From assembly GCA_035652815.1 (NCBI GenBank), contig DASRDB010000001.1:248001-312000 (forward strand): a stretch of DNA of 64,000 nucleotides, in the 5' to 3' direction. A program made the position numbers and the translations under genes. The notes beneath the pieces are model-generated. The model was not told the DNA's origin. It saw only the letters and a program-made list of their open reading frames with translations, and searched no databases. Shown in pieces: positions 1 through 9,256 of the stretch (within the stretch, counting starts at the first letter, position 1; each line of letters starts with the position of its first letter). This DNA comes from DASRDB01 sp035652815 (lineage in GTDB: Bacteria; Chloroflexota; Ktedonobacteria; Ktedonobacterales; Ktedonobacteraceae).

Positions 1-686
1 GCTTCTAGCGAGGTATCGGGGCGAATCGGCTCGTCCGCATCAATCGTGATCGAGCCTTTCTTCTGCTTCACTTCGATAGGCAGAATTTCATCTTTGAAGC
101 GACCTGCGGCAGTGGCGGCGGCGGCGCGCTGATGGCTCTGCAAAGCGAATTGATCCTGTTCGGCGCGGCTGACGCAAAACTTGTCGGCGATGATCTCCGC
201 CTCGTTGCCCATGTGAATATCTTCAAAGGCGCACCAGAGGCCATCATGCACCACAGCGTCAATCAGTTTGCCATCGCCCATGCGGTAGCCTGTGCGCGCC
301 TTCGCCAGCAGGTAGGGCGCGTTGCTCATGCTCTCCATGCCACCCGCGACGAATGCCTGAGCATCTCCGGCGCGAATTGCCTGCGCCGCGAGCATCACCG
401 CTTTGAGGCCGGAGCCACAGACTTTGTTAACGGTAAAGGCGGGAATATCGACCGGCAGTCCGGCTTTTACTGCTGCCTGGCGAGCGGGTGCCTGCCCGAT
501 ACCAGCCGAGACGACATTGCCCATAATCACTTCATCTATCGCCGTCGGGTCGATACCTGCCCGGCGTACAGCTTCCTGAATAACCAGCGCGCCAAGCTCG
601 GGCGCGGTAAAACTGGAAAGGCCGCCAAGAAATTTACCGGTTGGCGTGCGCACCGCCCCGGCTATCACACCAACATGTTCTGACAT
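1..686 (-). CDS. Acetyl-CoA acetyltransferase (thiolase), 3' end beyond the window
   Basis: Thiolase-family enzyme, expected to condense two acetyl-CoA to acetoacetyl-CoA or run the reverse cleavage. Reading the minus strand from the ATG at 686 gives about 228 residues without a stop. It begins MSEHVGVIAGAVRTPTGKF. The nucleophile motif NKVCGSG puts the acyl-accepting cysteine at residue 90, and GGMESMSNAPYLL follows at about residue 117, both typical of thiolases. A purine-rich GGAGAGAA lies just upstream of the start. The C-terminal half, with the GHP and CxG catalytic motifs, lies beyond base 1, so completeness cannot be judged. Substrate chain length is not determinable. An opposite-strand ORF over the same bases is a shadow. 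Confidence 0.93.
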   Translation of the reverse strand, partial: MSEHVGVIAGAVRTPTGKFLGGLSSFTAPELGALVIQEAVRRAGIDPTAIDEVIMGNVVSAGIGQAPARQAAVKAGLPVDIPAFTVNKVCGSGLKAVMLAAQAIRAGDAQAFVAGGMESMSNAPYLLAKARTGYRMGDGKLIDAVVHDGLWCAFEDIHMGNEAEIIADKFCVSRAEQDQFALQSHQRAAAATAAGRFKDEILPIEVKQKKGSITIDADEPIRPDTSLE

Positions 687-827
687 GCATTTCTCTCCTT
701 TGAGGCATCTGAGGGAGTCGAAAGGGGTATTTTTATAACCTTGCCCACCTCATTGTGAACAGCGACTATCAACAAACCTGTTTCTTGTATTGTATCTTCT
801 TACGATAAAGAGGGTCAAATAAGCCCA

Positions 828-1802
828 TCAGGGTTTTTGCGGCAACGTCCCCATGTGAAAATCGGGGGGAATGCTCATATCCCACATGGAAGCAGGCACC
901 TCAGAGGAGGGCATGAGCTTAAACGAGTCATACATCGGTGGCCCCATGTTAGAGTCATTCGTCATCTTGAGGACATTGACCGGGTGATACTGCATGTCGA
1001 GAAGCAGGACAAGATTGCCCGGACAGCGAATAAGGTAGACCTGTTGACCCTGATAGGTGTCAGTGCCGAGATAGACGGCCTCATTGGTTTGTAGATCATG
1101 GCGTAATGTGTTGAGATCGAATATCGAGTCATCAACGGCCCACTCGTCGGCTCCCCACTGCGCCACGTGATGAATCATGTCCATGCCCAGCATCTGCTGG
1201 TGCGTGCCGACGACGACCACGTCCATCTGCCCATCCATGACCGTCTCCACGTGCATGTATCCTTTGCCCAGGTCATGATAGCTCTCGACGCGGTAGCGTT
1301 CGCCGCTGGCATCGGTAAGCGTCTCGCTATGATAGAGAACGTACTGGCTCCAGGAGAGGTTGGCCGGTAAGGCAAACGCCTGCTGCGGCGCGAAGACGTG
1401 CGTTACGCCAATAAGGGCAAGAATAATCATAGCGGCGGCAACCAGTTGACCAACAATCGTCACAATGCGGCGCTGGCGTTGTGTACGCCTGCGCACAGGC
1501 CGCACCAGAGGGCGACTTGCCTTCCGCGTCCCGTTTTGTCCGGTGGCGATCAGTTCCATAATGGCCCTATCCACGCGGGGAGAAGGCGAAGATTCGGCGA
1601 GGCTGGCAACCAGGCTGGTCACCTGGCCCAGCTTTTGAAATTCACGGTCGCAGGCATCGCAAAAAGCAAGATGTTCGGCCAGTATTTCAACCTCGGCGGG
1701 CGACAGGTCATCGATCACTGCCAGGTAGAGGCGCACCACCTCGCAAACCTGCGGCCCCTGCTCCCCCCGTCGGGGTAAAGGCGGTAAACCAGTACTGCTC
1801 AT
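828..1802 (-). CDS. Membrane-anchored anti-sigma factor with zinc-finger domain
   Basis: Probable anti-sigma factor for the ECF sigma factor encoded immediately upstream; its start overlaps that gene's stop by four bases (ATGA), so they are translationally coupled. The N-terminus carries the ZAS motif H-x3-C-x2-C at His44, Cys48 and Cys51. A basic stretch (residues 97-112) precedes one transmembrane helix at about 113-137. The remaining ~185 residues are predicted to be extracytoplasmic, with a lipoprotein-sensor-like (MucB/LolA-type) look; that fold assignment is inference. The arrangement suggests the outer domain senses an envelope signal and the zinc finger holds the sigma factor at the membrane. 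Confidence 0.85.
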   Translation of the reverse strand: MSSTGLPPLPRRGEQGPQVCEVVRLYLAVIDDLSPAEVEILAEHLAFCDACDREFQKLGQVTSLVASLAESSPSPRVDRAIMELIATGQNGTRKASRPLVRPVRRRTQRQRRIVTIVGQLVAAAMIILALIGVTHVFAPQQAFALPANLSWSQYVLYHSETLTDASGERYRVESYHDLGKGYMHVETVMDGQMDVVVVGTHQQMLGMDMIHHVAQWGADEWAVDDSIFDLNTLRHDLQTNEAVYLGTDTYQGQQVYLIRCPGNLVLLLDMQYHPVNVLKMTNDSNMGPPMYDSFKLMPSSEVPASMWDMSIPPDFHMGTLPQKP

Positions 1803-2539
1803 TCTACCCTCTCCTGTTTCCCAACATCCTCTTCACTGAGGCGTGCATACAGTTCCGCGAACATACGTTTTGCGCGTGAAATACGGGTGGCAGCAGCATT
1901 GGGAGAAATACCTATAATACTGGCTATTTCCTGATATGGCACTCCCTGGGCGGCGCTCAGCACCAGCACGACAGCATAGTCGTGCGGCATATCGGCAAGT
2001 GTGCGGCGAATAAGCTCTCGTTCCGCGACCTGGGGAATACCGCCGCTATCCTGCAACAGCGAATCGTCTTCCATACCGCTCTCAAAGCGTTCCTCGGAAG
2101 AGCGTTTCTGGCGCGTGAGCGGCCACCAGGAAATACGCTTGCGGCGGCGCAGCAGGTCTACGCATAAATTTGTGGCGATGCGATAGAGCCAGGGAGAAAG
2201 ATGCTCGTGGTCATACAGCTCGTTCCAGGAAGAATACGCGCGGATAAACACCTCTTGCGTGACATCATTGGCATCTTCCTGGCTGCCAAGCAAACGGTAA
2301 ATATACGAGTGTATAGGGCGGCGATACTTCTCATAGAGCGCGGCAAAATCATCCCCGGTAGATGATACCGCAGGAATATGTCCCGACGTATCTTTCCCTT
2401 TCATGCTGGCACGAACTCTTTTCTGCACCTCAGCAGTCATCTCTCCAGTCACGGGCGACACCTCAAGCTCGCTACCCGTTCTGGGCCATGCTGGTAGTAT
2501 ACCAGGAATGGCGATTGAAAAAAACATGCCAGCCTCCAA
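1799..2539 (-). CDS. RNA polymerase sigma factor, ECF (sigma-70) subfamily
   Basis: ECF sigma factor. Region 2 is seen in YRRPIHSYIYRLLGSQEDAN followed by DVTQEVFIRAY. Region 4 is seen in the helix-turn-helix PYQEIASIIGISPNAAATRI. The upstream-most start gives 246 residues; the first 33-45 have little ECF character, so translation may really begin at the ATG at 2440 or 2404. An acidic/basic linker separates the two regions. It shares an operon with the anti-sigma gene downstream (ATGA overlap). Promoter targets are unknown. Confidence 0.9.
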   Translation of the reverse strand: MEAGMFFSIAIPGILPAWPRTGSELEVSPVTGEMTAEVQKRVRASMKGKDTSGHIPAVSSTGDDFAALYEKYRRPIHSYIYRLLGSQEDANDVTQEVFIRAYSSWNELYDHEHLSPWLYRIATNLCVDLLRRRKRISWWPLTRQKRSSEERFESGMEDDSLLQDSGGIPQVAERELIRRTLADMPHDYAVVLVLSAAQGVPYQEIASIIGISPNAAATRISRAKRMFAELYARLSEEDVGKQERVE

Positions 2540-2640
2540 TTACAAAGATGTTGTACTCTCTTCCTATTCACGCTGCTGAGTCTAAGTTTTTACATGGATT
2601 AAGCCCCGATGAAAGAAATAGCACTCGTACCCCTCATAAT

Positions 2641-2676
2641 AAAAAATGAGGGCTGCGACGAAACATCGCAGCCCTC
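2641..2676 (-). terminator. Rho-independent terminator for the Rpn-like fragment
   Basis: An 11-bp perfect stem (2648-2658 with 2666-2676) and 7-base loop lie just past the stop of the minus-strand gene at 2689. Read on the minus strand it is followed by a run of six T after one A, the classic intrinsic terminator layout. The 2540-2640 stretch holds nothing else recognisable. Confidence 0.75.
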
Positions 2677-2688
2677 TTCAATAGAGGC

Positions 2689-3276
2689 TTAAGCAGCGGC
2701 AAGGTCAAGGAGCATTCGCGCAGTCGTTTCATCAGGAACGCTCGTAATTTGATCGAGCAGCAAATTCAACTTTTCCGGCTTATTGACCCGCGCAATTCTC
2801 TCCTCCGCAAGCTCAGTAAGCGGCGGAAAACGCAATTTAACTGCTGTGATGACCGCCTTTTGCAAGCCTTCAGTTAAGCCTGCGGCCCTACCTTGTGCCA
2901 ACCCCTGCTCTTTTCCTTCCATCAGACCTTGCATTTTTCCTTTAGCCAGTCCTTCAGCAAGTCCCTTAGCTTCGCTTTCCTTGCGGATTTTTCTCATCTT
3001 TGGGTCGCGTTCCATCAAATCGTCCCACATGTTCAATCGCTCCTCTATTTGTTGTTTGACTGCACGTGGTAACTTCGCTCTTCGCAAGACAACTCCCATC
3101 CAGCGAAGCTCCTGGGCGAGCTTCGCATCATCTCCTTTATAATATTCTAACATTTCATCAATGGCTTTGTTAAGCAGGGACACATCAACTCCTGCCATCG
3201 TTGGCAACAGAGCATACAATACAACGGCGTGTTCGCTCATATATTTCTTTGCCTCTAGCTGCCAAACCGGAAACAC
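2689..3276 (-). pseudogene. Rpn/PD-(D/E)XK transposase-like protein, N-terminus missing
   Basis: This reads as the C-terminal half of an Rpn-type (recombination-promoting nuclease / putative transposase) protein. Visible are WQLEAKKYMSEHAVVLYAL, a helical segment, then a Gly-periodic linker in which GL.EG/GK.QG units repeat about every four residues (about 128-160), and a DUF4351-like tail. The nuclease domain expected ahead of this (usually 100 or more residues) is absent: the open frame starts at a GTG at 3276 and continues upstream only into unrelated GH99-like sequence on the other strand. I infer a deletion or rearrangement near 3,280. It retains a good terminator. Whether the fragment is expressed is unknown. 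Confidence 0.65.
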
Positions 3277-3284
3277 GCGAAAGT

Positions 3285-3824
3285 AGCGTCTTCTTTCACT
3301 GGCATGGCAAACCGGTCATCTTCTTCTGGCACCCGCTCACCAGCAGCCGCACGCTTTCCATGTGGGCGCAGGTGCGCAAGCAGGTTGACCCACATAACAG
3401 CACTTTCTGGTCGGCGGAAGGCACCGATGTGAGTTCGCTGGCCGTCTTCGATGGCATTCACCTCTTCAGCGCGGCCTACTGGGGCATCCTGCATAACAAC
3501 ATCGCGGCTGTCGATCAGGGATTTCGCGCACGGGTCGATGCCTACAACCGGGCGCATCACACACAGAAAGTCTGGGCGGCTGGCGTCCTGCCGGGCTATG
3601 ATGATACAAGGGTGCCGGGACGCAAAGGGACGTTTATCGTGCCGCGCAACAATGGCGCAACCTATCGCGCAAGCTGGAATGGCGCGCTGTCGAGCAATCC
3701 CGACTTCATCACCATTACCAGCTTTAACGAGTGGTTCGAGGGGGCGATGATCGAGCCGAGCGTTACCTATGGCAACCTCTATCTCGACATCACTCGCCAA
3801 TTTTCTAGCAAGTGGCGTGGTTAG
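3285..3824 (+). pseudogene. GH99-like glycoside hydrolase (endo-mannosidase type), 5' truncated
   Basis: The frame from about 3285 encodes the C-terminal half of a GH99/endo-alpha-mannosidase-like protein: FFHWHGKPVIFFW, then FDGIHLFSAAYWG, VLPGYDDTRVPGRKG and TSFNEWFEGAMIEPS near the end, the last containing conserved acidic residues of this fold. The N-terminal part of the (beta/alpha)8 barrel and any signal peptide are missing. An in-frame ATG at 3201 exists only because the frame runs into the antisense of the Rpn-like gene. The stop is 5 bases from the end of the convergent BNR gene. Family assignment comes from memory of motifs, not a search. Confidence 0.7.
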
Positions 3825-3829
3825 TAGCG

Positions 3830-5362
3830 CTACACAACGTAGCGATAGAGTACAAGCTGTTTGCCAGAAACGCTCATAAACCAGAGGGACGCGCCACTGT
3901 TAGTATCCGTGGGTGTCACCTGCACCATTGTGCCGGGCGCAGGTGGTGTCGTGACCTGGCTCCAACTATTGCTGCTCGGGTCGTAGCGCATGATCGCGGC
4001 GCTCCCACTTGAAGTTACGACGCGCATGCTGGAGACGAAAACAACATGGACAGAAGCCGACGAACCGGTTGATGGCGTTACAACATGTGGTGTTGCAGGA
4101 ACCGCCGTACCTGGAATAGCTGTCGGTCCGCTCCCCGGCGAACTGGAACTCACCGGAGATATGTAGACGCTGCCATCCAGGCCCACAAACCAGTTCTGCA
4201 CGCTTGAAATGCCGGTCGGGGCTGGCACTGTCTTCCAGCTTGCGCCGCCATCCTGGCTCATTTGCAAGTGGAATGATCCCATCGAGCCATTAGAGCGAGG
4301 CTGTCCTGGCGTTGAACTCGGTTGGTTCACACCTAGAGGCACCGGCATGTAGATACCACCAACATAGACCAACTGCGTATTTTTCGCGGAAAGTTCCACC
4401 TGCGACCCATAGGGCACGTTGTTGAGAACCCCGTTCCAGGTAGCGCCGCCATCGGTCGTCTTGTAGAGCATGCCGAAAAAGGCGCTGCCGGATGATGGTG
4501 TAGTTGGAACGGTCTTTACTACCGGCAACAGGGGTGAGCCAACGATTTCATAGATCGTCTGCGCATTGGTTGGATCGACGACAAAGCTGCGCACCCCCAG
4601 GTTCATCGACAAAAAGTGGCTATCGACGACCTTCCAGGTGTGGCCACCATCACTGCTACTGATTAAACGGGGCAGAACTGAATACTGGTTGGGAACCGGT
4701 CTTGGCGTCTTCACAGGAGCGAGCCAGTCAAGAGCATAGAGTGTATTTCCGATGTACTGGAGTTGCAATGCGTGCCACGTAGCTGGAACCGTCAGATCGA
4801 CATTGCCGAGTTGTAAGCTGGGCGAAATCGTTTCCCAGGTCTGGCCGCCATCGCTGCTATGCTTTAGCGTATCATTACCCTGGCCCTGCACACTGCTGGC
4901 AAGATTGACGGCGTAGATATCGTTGCTATTGGTGGGATTAACGGCTATCTGGCAGCCATAGTTAAGATTGGCCTTCTGCCCAACATCCTGCCAGTGCGTG
5001 CCGGAATCGGTACTGCGCAAAATGGTGATCGCGCCCGGCACTCCCCGGTTGGTCATGGTGGTAGTCTTTGTGACACAGCCGTACAGGACATTCGGATTGC
5101 TGGGAGCCGCTACCAACGAAATGAAATCGTATCCCTGCTCTACCTGCACCCATTTTCCAGAGTTTGGTGATTGGGGCGCGTGGCGCTGTCCTGCCAGCGA
5201 GAAGACCACCGCGCTCGCGCCAACCAGCAGGACGACCACGATAAAAGCTCCCAAGCCGACAAACCATCTATGCCATTTGCGCCTGGAAGTCGAATGCGAT
5301 GTCACCAGAGTATCCGGCCTGTTTTCGCTCCCTACGTCCTTATCTGTATCTCGCGTCTGCAT
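3830..5362 (-). CDS. Membrane-anchored BNR/Asp-box repeat protein (sialidase-like propeller)
   Basis: 510 residues: a short polar cytoplasmic N-terminus, one transmembrane helix at about 35-58 (GLGAFIVVVLLVGASAVVFS), then an extracellular domain with at least five Asp-box (S/T-x-D-x-G-x-T/S-W) motifs: STDSGTHW, SSDGGQTW, SSDGGHTW, TTDGGATW and SQDGGASW. Asp-boxes mark beta-propeller blades of sialidases, Vps10 and photosystem-assembly-like proteins. No sialidase catalytic Arg triad or FRIP motif is evident, so glycosidase activity is not claimed. It converges on the GH99-like fragment with a 5-base gap. Likely role is extracellular binding or scaffold; that is inference. Confidence 0.75.
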   Translation of the reverse strand: MQTRDTDKDVGSENRPDTLVTSHSTSRRKWHRWFVGLGAFIVVVLLVGASAVVFSLAGQRHAPQSPNSGKWVQVEQGYDFISLVAAPSNPNVLYGCVTKTTTMTNRGVPGAITILRSTDSGTHWQDVGQKANLNYGCQIAVNPTNSNDIYAVNLASSVQGQGNDTLKHSSDGGQTWETISPSLQLGNVDLTVPATWHALQLQYIGNTLYALDWLAPVKTPRPVPNQYSVLPRLISSSDGGHTWKVVDSHFLSMNLGVRSFVVDPTNAQTIYEIVGSPLLPVVKTVPTTPSSGSAFFGMLYKTTDGGATWNGVLNNVPYGSQVELSAKNTQLVYVGGIYMPVPLGVNQPSSTPGQPRSNGSMGSFHLQMSQDGGASWKTVPAPTGISSVQNWFVGLDGSVYISPVSSSSPGSGPTAIPGTAVPATPHVVTPSTGSSASVHVVFVSSMRVVTSSGSAAIMRYDPSSNSWSQVTTPPAPGTMVQVTPTDTNSGASLWFMSVSGKQLVLYRYVV

Positions 5363-5750
5363 TTCACGTTACCGCCTTTCGTCGCAAGAAAAGCTTTGTT
5401 TCCCCCACAGGGCCACATTGCCCCTATAACACAAACAAATTCCACCCGGCTTCGCTCTTCCTGCCATCTATACAGATAACGAAGCAAACGTGATAGAAGT
5501 TCCCAGCGCCATCCTTGCGGCAGAAACGCCAGATTGATTGTTCAGTAGCATTGACAGAGTACCCCTGGAGGAATAATATTAAGCACGAACAGGAAATAAT
5601 CCTGTGGCGTTTCCCTAAGGCATTTTTTCTTGACCTCTTCGGGTTTGAGCAGTATACTTTCCTCACTGGAAGCGCCGGAAGTGTCCTCTCTTACTCGACC
5701 CGCTTGAGGGTACTGCAACAAAACGATACGGTCATGTAAGGATCACTAGC
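5363..5750 (+). promoter_or_regulatory. Intergenic region with a near-consensus sigma-70 promoter (5630-5658)
   Basis: TTGACC at 5630-5635 and TATACT at 5653-5658 are separated by exactly 17 bases, reading toward the HEPN-ppdK pair. AAGGA at 5738-5742 is the ribosome site for the first gene. The rest of this 388-base gap is AT-richer and contains no supportable gene; the short ORFs crossing it have no family features and would overlap the promoter. Confidence 0.7.
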
Positions 5751-6299
5751 ATGATGCACGCAGACAATTCCGCGAACGGCGAATCACAGGAAGAACTAGA
5801 GCGGCTACTCCTTGAAGGTTTTGATAGTACGGATGATACCAGCACAAGGTCAACGCAGACTCCTGTAAAAACGGACGACGAAGACGAGGAGGAACCAGAT
5901 TTCGGACAGAGTGATGTTCAGGGAGCGCTTGGCTTATTCGCTGAAGCCGCGCAAGACATGGCGACGGCGGGCGTAGAACTGGCGCTGGGAAGGCATTTCG
6001 CGTGCGCGGACTACTGCAACCAGGCGGTCGAGAAGGCAGCACAGGCCGTAAGTTTGCTGCGCTTCGGACGTAGAATGAGCTACAATCATGACCTGCGCGC
6101 CCTGGGAGCGGCAGTAGGCGCGCCCCCGAATATTCAGGACGAAATGGACATTCTGACACCTTTTCATCCCGAGATGTTCTATGCCGAGACGCCACCGGAG
6201 ACGGCAGATGAAGTGATTTCCGCCGAGCAGGCCCAGGAATATATGCAGCATGCGCGGAATGTTATGCGTTGGGCGCGATCAATCGTATTAGCGGTCTAG
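5751..6299 (+). CDS. HEPN-domain protein preceding ppdK
   Basis: 182 residues. The first ~60 are acidic and low complexity (DDEDEEEPDFGQ). The rest is a helical bundle with the HEPN pattern: FAEAAQDMATAGVEL, then YCNQAVEKAAQAV, a conserved His in YNHDLRALG, and a final helix ARNVMRWARSIV. The usual R-x4-6-H catalytic motif of HEPN RNases is not present in the last helix, so this is more likely a binding or scaffolding member than a toxin. It overlaps the upstream-most possible start of ppdK and ends 26 bases before the preferred ppdK start, so the two are probably one operon under the 5630 promoter. Confidence 0.65.
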   Translation: MMHADNSANGESQEELERLLLEGFDSTDDTSTRSTQTPVKTDDEDEEEPDFGQSDVQGALGLFAEAAQDMATAGVELALGRHFACADYCNQAVEKAAQAVSLLRFGRRMSYNHDLRALGAAVGAPPNIQDEMDILTPFHPEMFYAETPPETADEVISAEQAQEYMQHARNVMRWARSIVLAV

Positions 6300-6325
6300 C
6301 CAGTACACAATTTGGAGGATATTTC

Positions 6326-9106
6326 GTGACACAACAAATTACGCGGTCGGGATTGGATGAGGCCGTAAAAAACTCTCCCCGGAAGTGGGTGTACCTATTT
6401 AGCGAAGGCAATGCCAGGATGCGCGACCTGCTGGGAGGCAAGGGCGCGGGCGTGGCGGAGATGACGAACGCGGGTCTGCCCGTTCCCCCCGGTTTTACCA
6501 TCACCACCGAAGCCTGCAACGCCTACTACGAGGCCGGAAAGCATTTCCCGCCCGGCATGTGGGAGCAGGCGCTTGAAGCGCTGAAAATCGTTGAGCAGCA
6601 AACAGGCAAGGGCTTTGGCAAAAAGGAGAATCCACTGCTCGTCTCCGTTCGCTCGGGCGCGAAGTTCTCGATGCCTGGTATGATGGATACCGTCCTCAAC
6701 CTCGGGCTGAACGATGAAACTGTGCAGGGACTGGTGCAGTTGACGGGCGACGAGCGTTTCGCCTATGACGCCTATCGCCGCTTCATCCAGATGTTCAGCA
6801 AGATTGTTCTCGATACCGATCCAAAGGATTTCGAGCGCGTCATCGACGAGTACAAAGAGCGCGCAGGCGTCTCCACCGATGCCGAAATTCCCGCCGCCGA
6901 CCTCAAAAAGATGGTGAGCGAGTTCAAGCAGATCGCCGAGCGGCAGTCGGGCCAACCTTTCCCCACCGATGTCTACCAGCAATTGAGCAAAGCCATCGAG
7001 GCCGTTTTCTCCTCGTGGAACAACAAACGTGCCATCGACTATCGCAACTTCAACAAGATTCCGCACGACCTGGGAACCGCCGTGAACGTGCAAAGTATGG
7101 TCTTTGGCAACATGGGCAACGACAGCGGCACCGGTGTAGCCTTCACCCGCAACCCTAGCACAGGCGAGAAAAAGCTCTATGGTGAATACCTGCTCAATGC
7201 GCAGGGTGAGGACGTGGTGGCGGGTATCCGCACGCCATCCCCCATCAGCCGTTTGCAGGACGAACTGCCCCAGGTCTACCAGCAATTCCAGGAGATCGCA
7301 AAGCGCCTCGAGGAACACTATCACGACATGCAGGACCTGGAGTTCACCGTCGAAAAAGGGCGGCTCTACATGCTCCAGACCCGCTCGGCCAAACGCACAG
7401 CGCAGGCATCCGTGAAGGTCGCGGTAGACATGGTTGAAGAGGGCCTTATTACAGAGCAAGAGGCCGTCAAACGCGTCGATCCACAGCACGTCTATCAACT
7501 GCTGCTGCCGCGCTTCGACGAAGAGGAGAAGAAAAAAGCGGCGAGCGAGGGCCGACTGCTGGCAAAAGGCCTGAATGCCTCTCCTGGCGCTGCGAGCGGC
7601 AAGGCGGTCTTTGATGCTGACCGCGCCGAGGAAATGGGCAAGCATGGCATCGCGGTCGTGCTGGTGCGTCCCGAGACCAGCCCTGATGATGTGCATGGCA
7701 TGCTGGTTGCCAAAGGCGTGCTGACAGCGCGTGGCGGCGCGACCAGCCACGCGGCTGTGGTCGCTCGCGGTCTTGGCCTGCCCTGCGTGGCCGGAACCGA
7801 GGGCATTCGCGTCAACGAGGAAGAGAGGTTGTTCCGCGTAGCAGGCACCGATAAGGTGATACACGAGGGCGACGATATCTCCATCGATGGCGCAACTGGT
7901 GAGGTCTTCCAGGGCATTATTCGGACCGTCGATCCCGATTTCGAGAAGGAAGTTGATCTTCAGAAGCTGCTCTCCTGGGCCGACAAGTATCGCCGTCTGG
8001 GTGTCTGGGCCAACGCCGACTATCCACGCGATGCCAGACGAGCCGTCACTTTTGGCGCGCAGGGCATCGGCCTCTGCCGCACCGAGCATATGTTCATGGA
8101 GCAGGAGCGCCTGCCCATCGTGCAGAAGATGATTCTTGCCAAAAGCAAAGAGGAGCGCCAGGCTGCGCTCGATCAATTGCTGCCTTTCCAGCGCAGTGAT
8201 TTCAAGGGCATCTTCGAGGCGATGGTCGACCCGCAGACGGGCGAGGGCTATCCGGTGGTCATTCGCCTGATCGACCCGCCGCTGCACGAGTTCCTGCCTT
8301 CGTATGAAGATCTGCTGGTCGAAGTGACGCGCCTGGAAGACAAAGGCGGCAACGAAGAGGAACTGAAGCAAAAGCGCGAACTGCTTGATGCGGTGCGGGA
8401 TATGCGCGAGATGAACCCCATGCTCGGTCTGCGCGGCTGCCGCCTGGGCCTGCTCTTCCCTGAGATCAACGTCATGCAGACACGCGCCATCCTGGAAGCA
8501 GCGATTGAACTGGAAAAGCAGGGCAAGAAGCTGCATCCCAAGATCATGATTCCACTGGTTGGACACGTCAATGAACTCAAAGAGGTGCGCCGCCAGCTTG
8601 AGGCTGTGGCCGAGCAGGTGACGAAAGAGGCAGGAACCAACGTCGAGTACAAGTTCGGCACCATGATCGAACTGCCGCGCGCCGCCCTGACCGCTGGACA
8701 GATCGCTACCGTTGCTGACTTCTTCAGCTTCGGCACCAACGACCTGACGCAAACCACCTTCGGCATCAGCCGCGACGACGCCGAGGGCAAATTCCTGCTC
8801 AAGTACGTTGATGGGCTGGAAGAGCCTGGCCTGAAGGAACGGGTGAAAATCCTGCCCGTCAACCCCTTCCAGACGCTCGACCGCGACGGTGTCGGTCAGT
8901 TGGTCCGCATGGCCGTTGAGAATGGCCGCAAAGCCAACCCCAACCTTGAGGTCGGCATCTGCGGCGAACATGGCGGCGACCCCGACAGCATCGAGTTCTG
9001 CAACGAAGTGGGCCTCGATTATGTAAGCTGCTCGCCGTTCCGCGTGCCAGTCGCCCGCCTCGCCGCCGCGCAGGCAGCGCTGACAACGAGCGAAAAAGAC
9101 AAATAA
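6326..9106 (+). CDS. ppdK: Pyruvate, phosphate dikinase
   Basis: Interconverts pyruvate + ATP + Pi and PEP + AMP + PPi. Three PPDK domains are visible: an N-terminal nucleotide-grasp domain (GGKGAGVAEM; SGAKFSMPGMMDTVLNLG), the phosphohistidine swivel domain with GGATSHAAVVARG placing the catalytic His at residue 475, and the C-terminal PEP/pyruvate TIM barrel with GICGEHGGDP, whose active-site Cys is residue 879. I start it at the GTG at 6326 because GGAGG lies 7 bases upstream at 6314-6318; an ATG at 6269 would add 19 residues but overlaps the HEPN gene. At 926 residues it is slightly longer than the common ~880. The stop codon lies inside a long palindrome. Confidence 0.97.
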   Translation: MTQQITRSGLDEAVKNSPRKWVYLFSEGNARMRDLLGGKGAGVAEMTNAGLPVPPGFTITTEACNAYYEAGKHFPPGMWEQALEALKIVEQQTGKGFGKKENPLLVSVRSGAKFSMPGMMDTVLNLGLNDETVQGLVQLTGDERFAYDAYRRFIQMFSKIVLDTDPKDFERVIDEYKERAGVSTDAEIPAADLKKMVSEFKQIAERQSGQPFPTDVYQQLSKAIEAVFSSWNNKRAIDYRNFNKIPHDLGTAVNVQSMVFGNMGNDSGTGVAFTRNPSTGEKKLYGEYLLNAQGEDVVAGIRTPSPISRLQDELPQVYQQFQEIAKRLEEHYHDMQDLEFTVEKGRLYMLQTRSAKRTAQASVKVAVDMVEEGLITEQEAVKRVDPQHVYQLLLPRFDEEEKKKAASEGRLLAKGLNASPGAASGKAVFDADRAEEMGKHGIAVVLVRPETSPDDVHGMLVAKGVLTARGGATSHAAVVARGLGLPCVAGTEGIRVNEEERLFRVAGTDKVIHEGDDISIDGATGEVFQGIIRTVDPDFEKEVDLQKLLSWADKYRRLGVWANADYPRDARRAVTFGAQGIGLCRTEHMFMEQERLPIVQKMILAKSKEERQAALDQLLPFQRSDFKGIFEAMVDPQTGEGYPVVIRLIDPPLHEFLPSYEDLLVEVTRLEDKGGNEEELKQKRELLDAVRDMREMNPMLGLRGCRLGLLFPEINVMQTRAILEAAIELEKQGKKLHPKIMIPLVGHVNELKEVRRQLEAVAEQVTKEAGTNVEYKFGTMIELPRAALTAGQIATVADFFSFGTNDLTQTTFGISRDDAEGKFLLKYVDGLEEPGLKERVKILPVNPFQTLDRDGVGQLVRMAVENGRKANPNLEVGICGEHGGDPDSIEFCNEVGLDYVSCSPFRVPVARLAAAQAALTTSEKDK

Positions 9107-9182
9107 GAGTTCCAGACATGACGAAGGCGTGAACTTGCAAAAATTGCAAGTTCACGCCTTCGTCATGTCTGGAACTCTTATT
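9102..9182. repeat. Perfect 39-bp inverted repeat overlapping the ppdK stop codon
   Basis: Arms 9102-9140 and 9144-9182 are exact reverse complements around an AAA loop. The left arm includes the ppdK stop codon (9104-9106). It could fold as an exceptionally long terminator/3'-end hairpin. It lacks a strong T-tract. Confidence 0.9.
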
Positions 9183-9256
9183 ACCCCCATTGCCACATCC
9201 AGCCAACTCCCCTATAATGGGAACGCAAAAATCGAAATCTTGCGAGGATTTGCTTT

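Noticed and set aside
132..683. A plus-strand ORF of 183 codons at the left edge
   Set aside because: The minus strand of the same bases encodes an unambiguous thiolase.
5424..5666. An 80-codon minus-strand ORF upstream of the HEPN gene
   Set aside because: It overlaps a near-consensus promoter on the other strand and has no ribosome site or recognisable domain.
6395..8971. An 858-codon open frame antisense to ppdK
   Set aside because: It mirrors the codon bias of ppdK; the translated sequence has no family features and ppdK is unmistakable in the sense direction.
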